The notes under the pieces are model-generated. The model was not told the origin of the DNA, made no database searches, and worked only from the letters and a program-made list of their open reading frames with translations. A program made the position numbers and the translations under genes. Source: Erysipelotrichia bacterium (lineage in GTDB: Bacteria; Bacillota_I; Bacilli_A; Erysipelotrichales; Erysipelotrichaceae). Taken from it: a stretch of DNA of 14,688 nt. The stretch lies in assembly GCA_009916335.1 (NCBI GenBank), contig SAAR01000050.1, forward strand, positions 1 through 14,688, given 5' to 3'. This document shows, piece by piece, positions 7,108 to 13,338 of this stretch. The first letter of the stretch is position 1; each line of letters starts with the position of its first letter.

Positions 7108-8385
7108 ATGAAGGTTATTAACGAATTTGAAGTGATTGAATTATTACAACGTACATTAAATCATATAGATGAAAGATTAGTTGATCATGGAATACGAGTT
7201 GCTTATGTTTTAAAACAGATGCTAGATGTTTGTGGTAAGTATTCTAAAAAAGATGTTCAAGAATTATGTATGATTGCATTGTTACATGATATAGGAGCTT
7301 ATAAAACGGAAGAAATTGATCAAATGGTAAAATTTGAATCTGCTAATATTTGGGAACATTCTATTTATGGCTACTTATTTTTAAAGAAATTATCTCCATT
7401 ACAGAAATGGGCGATTATTGTTTTATTTCATCATGCTGATGCATCAAAGATAGAGGATTTAACAAAAGAACAGATTCAATTATCACAAATGCTCTATGTA
7501 GCGGATCGTGTAGATGTGTTTATGGACAATGATGTTTTTGAAGAAGATGCATTGTTTGCATTTCTTTCACATTTAACAATCATTTCTCCATCTTTTGAGG
7601 AAGTGGTGGCTATTTTTAAACAAGTTTATCGAAAAGAAAATTTATATTTACGTTTAAAAGAATCAATCACTTTTTCACAAATTGTAGATGAGATAAGTTT
7701 AAGTGAGGAAGAAATTGATGGGTTGCTTAAATTAATTACCTATGCGATTGATTTTCGTAGTGAACATACGGTCTCGCATACGATTACGACCACAAGAATT
7801 GCGTATTGTGTTGCTAATAAATTGAAATTAGATGCAAAAGCAGTTAACGATGTATATTATGGGGCGATGTTACATGACCTTGGAAAGATCGCTGTTCCTG
7901 TTGAAATATTAGAATATCCAGGAAAATTAAGTCCACAAGCGTTGCATGTTATGCGTTCTCACGTTCTATTGACTAAAAAGATACTAGGGAATGCATTTAG
8001 CGATAAGATTGTGAAAATCGCTTTATATCATCATGAAAAATTAGATGGTAGTGGTTATCCGTTTAAACTTAAAGAAGAGGAGCTAAGTATTGAAGAAAAG
8101 ATTGTTGCGATTGCGGATATTGTCAGTGCTTTAGTTGGTGTACGCAGTTACAAAACTTCTTATTCTAAAGAGAAAACAATTTCTATCTTAAAACAGATGG
8201 TTGATAACCATAAGATTGATAGAGAAATTAGCGATACAATTATTTCAAATTACGATAACATCATGAATTATGTAATCTCTTATTGCCAACCGATTATAGC
8301 TATTTATAAAGAAATGAAAAATGAATATATTGAGCTTTTAGAGATGGTTAATCAATATGATGTTGATTTAAAATATTATTTATAA
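7108..8385 (+). CDS. Tandem HD / HD-GYP domain protein, putative cyclic dinucleotide phosphodiesterase
   Basis: The 425-residue product has two HD modules and no membrane segment. The N-terminal HD (about 20-140) keeps a full set of likely metal ligands: H27, H60-D61, H84, H108-H109, D133. The C-terminal HD-GYP (about 220-380) has H256-D257 in HDLGK, H285, HHEKLDGSGYP (308-318) and the D337 of IADIVSAL. HD-GYP domains hydrolyse c-di-GMP, or in some members 3',3'-cGAMP, at a di- or tri-metal site. The usual FDALT after the last Asp is changed to IVSAL, a modest departure. Start at 7108 is set by promoter position and AAGGGG six bases upstream. It is a single-gene unit with its own promoter and terminator. 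No GGDEF gene is in view, so the nucleotide is uncertain. A regulatory sensor role for the first HD is possible. Confidence 0.85.
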   Translation: MKVINEFEVIELLQRTLNHIDERLVDHGIRVAYVLKQMLDVCGKYSKKDVQELCMIALLHDIGAYKTEEIDQMVKFESANIWEHSIYGYLFLKKLSPLQKWAIIVLFHHADASKIEDLTKEQIQLSQMLYVADRVDVFMDNDVFEEDALFAFLSHLTIISPSFEEVVAIFKQVYRKENLYLRLKESITFSQIVDEISLSEEEIDGLLKLITYAIDFRSEHTVSHTITTTRIAYCVANKLKLDAKAVNDVYYGAMLHDLGKIAVPVEILEYPGKLSPQALHVMRSHVLLTKKILGNAFSDKIVKIALYHHEKLDGSGYPFKLKEEELSIEEKIVAIADIVSALVGVRSYKTSYSKEKTISILKQMVDNHKIDREISDTIISNYDNIMNYVISYCQPIIAIYKEMKNEYIELLEMVNQYDVDLKYYL

Positions 8386-8387
8386 AG

Positions 8388-8409
8388 AAGGCAGTGATGC
8401 CTTTTTTTT
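8388..8409 (+). terminator. Intrinsic terminator after the HD/HD-GYP gene
   Basis: AAGGCA (8388-8393), GTGA loop, TGCCTT (8398-8403), then T to 8409. It starts two bases after the stop codon. Confidence 0.9.
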
Positions 8410-8413
8410 GATG

Positions 8414-8441
8414 TTGCTTTACAAAAGGAAAGCGTTATAAT
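8414..8441 (+). promoter_or_regulatory. Probable promoter of the Ldh2-family gene and glpK
   Basis: TTGCTT (8414-8419), 16 bases, and a consensus TATAAT (8436-8441). Transcription would start near 8448, about 28 bases before the start codon, with GGAGG at 8464-8468. The -35 abuts the preceding terminator, so this is a compact intergenic switch. Confidence 0.65.
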
Positions 8442-8475
8442 AAAAGTAAAGATAGTCATAAATGGAGGTAAATTT

Positions 8476-9582
8476 ATGGAAACTAGACCTTATGTTTCAT
8501 GGGATTTAATGGAACGTTTTTTAGTAGATGCATTTTGTGGTTATGGTGTACCTAAAGAGGATGCGAAAATTTGTGCTGATGTATTATTAGAAAGTGATCG
8601 CAGAGGGATTGAAAGTCATGGGTGTAATCGCTTTAAACCGATTTATTTAGATCGTATTGCTTGTGGAATGCAAAAACCCGTTACTAAAATTGATGTTTTA
8701 AGAGAAACTTGCACGACAGCTGTGTTAGATGCAAATGATGGAATGGGAATGGTGGCATCGCATAAAGCGATGGAAATGGCGATTGAAAAAGCTAAGAAAT
8801 ACGGTATGGCAAGTGTTGCAGTGCGTAATTCTACGCATTATGGAATTGCTGGTTATTGGGCGACAATGGCTAGTAATGCAGGTTTAATTGGTATTACAGG
8901 AACGAATGCAAGACCTTCGATTGCCCCTACTTTTGGTGTAGAAAATATGTTAGGAACCAATCCTTTAACTTTTGCTTTTCCTACTGATGAAGCTTTCCCT
9001 TTTGTTTTAGATTGTGCCACTTCAATTATACAACGTGGTAAAATAGAGTACTATGCTAGAAATAATCAAGCAACACCTGAGGGAATGGTTATTAGCCACG
9101 ATGGGCAAACGATTTCAGATAGTGAACAAATATTAAAAGATTTAACACAAGGGAAAGCAGCCTTAGCTCCACTTGGTGGCGTTGGTGAATTATTTGCTGG
9201 TTATAAAGGTTATGGGTATGCCACAGTGGTAGAAATATTATCTGCGGCATTACAACAAGGAACATTTTTAAAAGCATTAAGTGGAATGGACGAAAAAGGG
9301 AATAAAGTACCTTGTCATTTAGGACATTTCTTTATTGTAATGGATCCTGAGGCATTTATGGGATTAGATGCATTTAAAAAAACAACAGGAGATATTTTAC
9401 GCTCTTTACGTGCTTCCTTAAAGGCACCAGATGCAAAACAAATTTATACGGCAGGGGAAAAAGAATATTTGGTATGGCAAGAACGCAAGATGAAAGGTGT
9501 CCCTGTAAGTAAGAGTGTACAAAGAGAAATCATTGCTGTTCGTGATCAGTTAGGTTTAGATTATCACTTTGATTTTGAGTAG
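8476..9582 (+). CDS. Ldh family oxidoreductase (type 2 malate/L-lactate dehydrogenase family)
   Basis: The 368-residue product matches the NAD(P)H-dependent MDH/LDH type-2 family (PF02615, about 330-370 residues), which is unrelated to Rossmann-fold LDH. Signatures: RRGIESHG with S47-H48-G49, NSTHYG with the likely catalytic H121, GITGTNARPSIAPTFG, and MLGTNPLTFAFP. The glycine-rich GGVGELFAGYKGYG and the C-terminal AGEKEY plus GVPVSKSVQREI complete the family pattern. Members reduce or oxidise 2-oxo/2-hydroxy acids such as malate, lactate, ureidoglycolate or 2,3-diketogulonate, so the substrate cannot be fixed. The start is set by GGAGG seven bases upstream. glpK begins 10 bases after its stop with no terminator between, so the two are co-transcribed. 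It follows a consensus -10. Confidence 0.88.
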   Translation: METRPYVSWDLMERFLVDAFCGYGVPKEDAKICADVLLESDRRGIESHGCNRFKPIYLDRIACGMQKPVTKIDVLRETCTTAVLDANDGMGMVASHKAMEMAIEKAKKYGMASVAVRNSTHYGIAGYWATMASNAGLIGITGTNARPSIAPTFGVENMLGTNPLTFAFPTDEAFPFVLDCATSIIQRGKIEYYARNNQATPEGMVISHDGQTISDSEQILKDLTQGKAALAPLGGVGELFAGYKGYGYATVVEILSAALQQGTFLKALSGMDEKGNKVPCHLGHFFIVMDPEAFMGLDAFKKTTGDILRSLRASLKAPDAKQIYTAGEKEYLVWQERKMKGVPVSKSVQREIIAVRDQLGLDYHFDFE

Positions 9583-9592
9583 GTAACAAGTG

Positions 9593-11071
9593 ATGGAAAA
9601 ATATATTTTAGCAATTGATCAAGGAACAACGAGTACGAGAGCTATTTTGTTTAATCATGAGCGTGAAATTGTCAATGTTGCACAAAAGGAGTTAAAACAG
9701 TTTTATCCAAAACCTAGTTGGGTTGAACAAGATGCAAACGATATTTGGTTGACATCTTTAGCAGTGATTGCTGATGTTGTGATGAAAAGTGAAATTTAGC
9801 CTTCACAAATTGCTGCTATTGGCATTAGCAATCAAAGGGAAACAACAATTATTTGGGATAAAAAAACAGGATTACCAATCTATCATGCAATTGTATGGCA
9901 ATCAAGACAAAGCGATACGATTTGTGATGAATGGAAAGAAAAAGGATATGAAACATTGTTAAAAAAGAAAACAGGATTGCGTATTGATCCTTACTTTTCT
10001 GCTTCAAAGATTGTATGGATCTTAGATCATGTTCAAGGGGCAAGACAAAAAGCAGAAAACAATGAACTGCTATTTGGTACGGTTGATAGTTGGTTAGTGT
10101 GGAAGTTAAGTGGAGGGAAAGTGCATATTAGTGATGTTAGTAATGCTTCACGCACCTTACTTTTCAATATTGAAACATGTACATGGGATGATGAAATTTT
10201 ATCCTTGTTAAATATTCCTAAAGCTATTTTACCAAGTGTGAAACCAACTTCTTATAAATATGCAAAAACAGCACCTTATTTATTTTTTGATGAACAAATT
10301 CCTATTACATGTGTTTTTGGTGATCAACAGGCTGCTTTGTTTGGACAAGGTTGCTTTAAAAAAGGAATGGCTAAGAATACCTATGGGACTGGAGGCTTTT
10401 TGTTGATGAACACAGGAGAATGTGTCTATCATTCAAAGTATGGACTTTTATCGACAATAGCATGGCAGATTGGGGATCAAATCACTTATGCATTAGAGGG
10501 AAGTATCTTTGTGTCAGGTTCTTTGATTCAATGGTTAAGAGATGGGCTACAATTGTTTAATGATGCAAGTGAAACAGAAAAGATGGCATTAAGCACTAGT
10601 GATAATAAAGGCGTGGTAATTATTCCAGCGTTTGTAGGACTTGCTGCTCCATATTGGAATGAAAAATGTCGAGGTAGTATTTTTGGTTTAACACAAGGAG
10701 TGAATAAAAATCATATTGTTAGAGCAGCGTTAGAGGCAATGGCATACCAAAGCAAAGATGTGTTAGATGCCATGGAAAAAGATACGCAAATGACGATGAA
10801 TAAATTAAGCGTAGATGGTGGGGCAGTAGCGAATAATTTTTTATTGCAATTTCAAAGTGATCTTTTGCAATGTGAGGTGGAACGTTTGAAAATAATGGAG
10901 TTAACGGCATTAGGGGCTGCTTCATTAGCAGGTTTGGCCATCAATTTTTGGCAGATGGAGGACTTTTCACTTAAAAAAGATCGTATTTTTACACCTCAAA
11001 AATCAAAAGAGGAAATGGAACAACACTATAATACATGGAAAAAAGCGGTTCAAGCATGTATGACATTTTAA
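9593..11071 (+). pseudogene. glpK: Glycerol kinase gene interrupted by a single in-frame amber codon
   Basis: Read through codon 69, the frame encodes 492 residues, the normal length of GlpK (about 495-500), which phosphorylates glycerol to sn-glycerol 3-phosphate. FGGY-family motifs are intact on both sides: [12 protein letters not shown] (phosphate loop), GISNQRETT, AIVWQSRQ, NASRTLLFNI, GDQQAALFGQ, KNTYGTGGFLLMNTGE, PAFVGLAAPYW and DGGAVANNF. The only lesion is TAG at 9797-9799, between DVVMKSEI and PSQIAAIG, with no frameshift. TAG also ends pfp, the Ldh2-type gene and two later genes, so it is not reassigned wholesale. Possibilities are a recent nonsense mutation, sequence error or read-through. 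The region where enterococcal GlpK has a HPr-phosphorylated His reads APYLFF, so PTS control of that type looks absent. The ribosome binding site is weak (AGGT, 9581-9584), and GTG at 9590 is an alternative start. Confidence 0.85.
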
Positions 11072-11089
11072 TTCAATTAAAATTATGGT

Positions 11090-11123
11090 AAAATAAAAGC
11101 GTTTGAAATGACGCTTTTATTTT
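11090..11123 (+). terminator. Intrinsic terminator after glpK
   Basis: AAAATAAAAGCGT (11090-11102) and ACGCTTTTATTTT (11111-11123) are perfect 13-bp arms around an 8-base loop. Flanking A and T runs make it potentially bidirectional. It separates the Ldh2/glpK unit from the next three genes. Confidence 0.85.
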
Positions 11124-11143
11124 CGAAAAAAAGGAGTTACAAG

Positions 11144-11419
11144 ATGCAACAGATACAATCATTTGAAGAAGTGTTATATGGATTAAAAAATCGTGAAATT
11201 TTCTTTATAATTGATCATGGAAAAGCTACTTTTTTTGCACAAATAGACGTGGATAAAATTCGTGTCAATAATGAAAATGTTAATTATTTTATTGATGTTG
11301 CACAGTTTATACAGTTGTTTAAGACATCTAAGTTTTATCAATATGAGCGTTCTTATACAAAAGAGGAATTAGTATGTGATGAAAAAGATGCACAGTATTA
11401 TAGCTGGTGGCATAAATAG
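11144..11419 (+). CDS. Conserved-looking small protein of unknown function
   Basis: I do not recognise this family. The ATG at 11144 has AAGGAG (11131-11136) seven bases upstream; the upstream in-frame ATG at 11108 lies inside the terminator loop and is rejected. The product is 91 residues with no signal peptide or membrane helix. It alternates hydrophobic strands (EIFFIIDHGKATFFAQ, IRVNNENVNYFIDVAQFIQLF) with an aromatic, charged tail (FYQYERSYTKEELV and YYSWWHK). The predicted architecture is a small beta-rich soluble domain. Its stop is 16 bases before the start of a HAD phosphatase gene, so the two are probably co-transcribed; a functional link to that enzyme is inference. Codon use matches its neighbours. 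Confidence 0.7.
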   Translation: MQQIQSFEEVLYGLKNREIFFIIDHGKATFFAQIDVDKIRVNNENVNYFIDVAQFIQLFKTSKFYQYERSYTKEELVCDEKDAQYYSWWHK

Positions 11420-11435
11420 ATGGGAGAAAGATGTA

Positions 11436-12119
11436 ATGAAAGCTATTATTTTTGATTTTAATGGAACAATGGTGTTTGATAGTGTCTATCATGATGAGGC
11501 GTGGAAATATTTCTCTAAACAAATTAGAGGGTATGAAATGAGCGATGAAGAAATTAAACAATGTGTGCATGGCAAAGTGAATGAAAAAATTATTGCGTAT
11601 TTAAAAGCAGAAAGTGATGCAGATGAAAGAAAACAACTATCACTTGCAAAAGAAAGTGTATATCGAAACATTGCTTTAGCAGATTGTGAACATTATCAAT
11701 TGGTGGAAGGATTACCTATTTTCTTAGATTTTTTAAATGATAGAAAGATTCCATGCAATATCGCTAGTGCTTCCATTAAGGAAAACATTGATTTTTTTGT
11801 AGATGTTTTTGGTTTAGAACGCTGGTTTGACACAAATAAAATCGTTTATGATGATGGTCGTTATGAAAATAAAGTTAAGATGTTTATAGATGCGGCTAAG
11901 CGAATGAATGTAGATATTCATGATTGCATCATTTTTGAGGATTCAATGAGTGGGATTGCCTGTGCAAAACAAGTAGAACCTGCAAGTATTGTTGTTGTGG
12001 CTAGTAAAGAGAAACACTCACAATATGAAAAAGATCCACAAATTTCGTTTGCGATTGAAGATTTCAAAGATGAGCGAGTATATTCATTAATTGATAAAGG
12101 AGCAGTAGAAAATGATTAA
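11436..12119 (+). CDS. HAD-superfamily hydrolase, beta-phosphoglucomutase-like subgroup, with DxN motif I
   Basis: The ATG at 11436 gives 227 residues starting directly at HAD motif I (MKAIIFDFNGT); GGGAGAAAG (11422-11430) is upstream. Nucleophile D7 is present, but the second Asp of DxDGT, the usual acid/base, is Asn (N9). Motif II is IASAS with Ser/Thr. The motif III Lys is within ENKVKM, and motif IV is IIFEDSMSGI, with the ED acid pair. The cap is a helical bundle (about residues 15-80), as in type C1 caps. Such enzymes are cytosolic phosphatases or phosphomutases on sugar phosphates and similar metabolites. The DFNGT variant seems to be a recognisable Firmicute subgroup, so activity need not be lost. 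It overlaps the next HAD gene by 8 bases, implying translational coupling. Confidence 0.85.
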   Translation: MKAIIFDFNGTMVFDSVYHDEAWKYFSKQIRGYEMSDEEIKQCVHGKVNEKIIAYLKAESDADERKQLSLAKESVYRNIALADCEHYQLVEGLPIFLDFLNDRKIPCNIASASIKENIDFFVDVFGLERWFDTNKIVYDDGRYENKVKMFIDAAKRMNVDIHDCIIFEDSMSGIACAKQVEPASIVVVASKEKHSQYEKDPQISFAIEDFKDERVYSLIDKGAVEND

Positions 12120-12828
12120 AACAATATTATTCGATTTAGATGGTACATTGTTACCAATGGATTTAGATGCATTTATTAAAGTTTATTTCCAAGCTTTACA
12201 AATAAAATTTGCAAAACTTGGATATGATCATGAATTGATTTTAAAAGGTGTGATTGCAGGAACTAAAGCGATGATTAAAAATGATGGTAGTATGAGAAAT
12301 GAGGAGGTGTTTTGGCAAACCTTCACACAAGTAACTAACATTAGTAAAAAAGCCTGTGAACATGATTTTGAAGCATTTTATAAAGATGAATTCGTATTGT
12401 TAGGGAAACACACTTCGCAAAGTAACAATATGTGTGAAGCACTAAAACTGCTATCTGAAAAAGGGTATCGTTTATTATTGACGACAAATCCAATGTTTCC
12501 TAAGATGGCAGTAGAGGAAAGAGTGCGTTGGGCTGGAGTTGATGCTTCATTATTTTCGATGATGACTAGTTATGAATATTGTCATTATACAAAGCCAAAT
12601 ATTCACTATTATGAAGAAGTGATTCAAAAAGAAAACTTAAAAGTAGAGGAGTGTATGATGGTAGGTAATGATACAATAGAAGACGGAGTGATTGAAAGTT
12701 TAGGGATTCCTTTATATTTAGTAGAAGATCATTTAATTAATCGCAATAATGATCCCATTCGCTCTACATGGCATGGAACAAGTGAATCATTTTTGACGTT
12801 TGTAAAGGCGTTACCTTCACTAAAATAG
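12112..12828 (+). CDS. HAD-superfamily hydrolase (DLDGT type)
   Basis: The 238-residue product opens with canonical motif I FDLDGT (D8, D10). Then come motif II LLTTNP (Thr), the Lys of YTKPNIHYYEE as motif III, and VGNDTIEDG as motif IV with two acidic residues. A C1-type helical cap lies between about residues 15 and 95 (FIKVYFQALQIKFAKLG and following). It is a cytosolic phosphatase; the substrate is not readable. The ATG at 12112 lies inside the end of the preceding HAD gene, with AAAGGAG (12096-12102) 9 bases before it. Two consecutive HAD genes that overlap are likely made in fixed ratio; their different motif I suggests different substrates rather than a simple duplication. A terminator follows 13 bases after the stop. 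Confidence 0.87.
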   Translation: MIKTILFDLDGTLLPMDLDAFIKVYFQALQIKFAKLGYDHELILKGVIAGTKAMIKNDGSMRNEEVFWQTFTQVTNISKKACEHDFEAFYKDEFVLLGKHTSQSNNMCEALKLLSEKGYRLLLTTNPMFPKMAVEERVRWAGVDASLFSMMTSYEYCHYTKPNIHYYEEVIQKENLKVEECMMVGNDTIEDGVIESLGIPLYLVEDHLINRNNDPIRSTWHGTSESFLTFVKALPSLK

Positions 12829-12841
12829 AAGATTAAGTATT

Positions 12842-12870
12842 AAGAAATGTATGAAAGTACGTTTCTTTTT
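12842..12870 (+). terminator. Intrinsic terminator of the HAD gene unit
   Basis: AAGAAATGTA (12842-12851) pairs with TACGTTTCTT (12858-12867) with one T-G wobble, around a 6-base loop, followed by T to 12870. Confidence 0.85.
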
Positions 12871-12925
12871 ATTATTCTAATTTGACTAAAAAGTTTTATT
12901 TTCTTTAATTAATGAAAATTTTCTA

Positions 12926-12953
12926 TTTACAATTTTAATAAAAGTATTATAAT
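12926..12953 (+). promoter_or_regulatory. Promoter of the ArsR/P-type ATPase operon
   Basis: TTTACA (12926-12931), a 16-base spacer and TATAAT (12948-12953). Transcription should start near 12960, inside the operator that begins at 12958, so a bound repressor would block initiation. Confidence 0.75.
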
Positions 12954-12957
12954 GAAT

Positions 12958-12977
12958 ATATGAACAAGTGTTCATAT
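12958..12977. promoter_or_regulatory. ArsR/SmtB-type metal-responsive operator
   Basis: ATATGAACA (12958-12966), AG, TGTTCATAT (12969-12977) is a perfect inverted repeat with 9-bp arms and a 2-base centre. It matches the TGAACA-N2-TGTTCA core known for CzrA/SmtB/CadC-type zinc and cadmium repressors. It covers the predicted transcription start. Confidence 0.88.
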
Positions 12978-12992
12978 GAAAAGAGGTAGAAT

Positions 12993-13337
12993 ATGGAACA
13001 TAAATGCGTGATTGATCAAGAGATGCTTGAAACAATTAAAACAAAGCAACTAGAAAATGAAGAAATATCTGCTTTGTCAATTCTTTTTAAGATGTATGCA
13101 GATGCGACAAGATTAAAAATTTTAAATTTATTGTTTGAAAGAGAATTATGTGTATGTGATATTGCCTATTTATTAGATATGACGCATTCTGCAATTTCTC
13201 ATCAGCTTGCTATTTTAAGAAGTAATCGTATTATCAAAGTACGCAGAGAAGGTAAGAATATGTTTTATTCGTTAGATGACGATCATATTCAACTGATTTT
13301 TAATAATGGATTAACACATATTAGGGAGGAAGGATAA
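12993..13337 (+). CDS. ArsR/SmtB-family metal-sensing repressor, CadC/ZiaR-like
   Basis: The 114-residue product is a winged-helix dimeric repressor that leaves DNA when it binds metal. The recognition HTH lies near ELCVCDIAYLLDMTHSAISHQLAIL, followed by the wing VRREGKNMFYSL. Both known ArsR metal sites are present. The alpha3N site is C53-x-C55 plus N-terminal C5, as in CadC. The alpha5 site has an Asp two before H98 (D96), H98, H109 and E112, with the SmtB/CzrA spacing (His to His +11, then +3). This fits a Zn/Cd/Pb sensor rather than an arsenite one. GAGG lies six bases before the ATG. The operator is directly upstream, and the ATPase ATG follows the stop after one base, so the gene is autoregulated with its efflux pump. 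cadC would be an arguable name, but the metal is inferred. Confidence 0.92.
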   Translation: MEHKCVIDQEMLETIKTKQLENEEISALSILFKMYADATRLKILNLLFERELCVCDIAYLLDMTHSAISHQLAILRSNRIIKVRREGKNMFYSLDDDHIQLIFNNGLTHIREEG

Positions 13338-13338
13338 A

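Noticed and set aside
9956..11071. Separate gene starting at TTG 9956 after the glpK amber codon
   Set aside because: The frame is open all the way back to the amber codon and encodes conserved GlpK sequence before 9956. No ribosome binding site precedes the TTG, and the product would lack the N-terminal phosphate loop.
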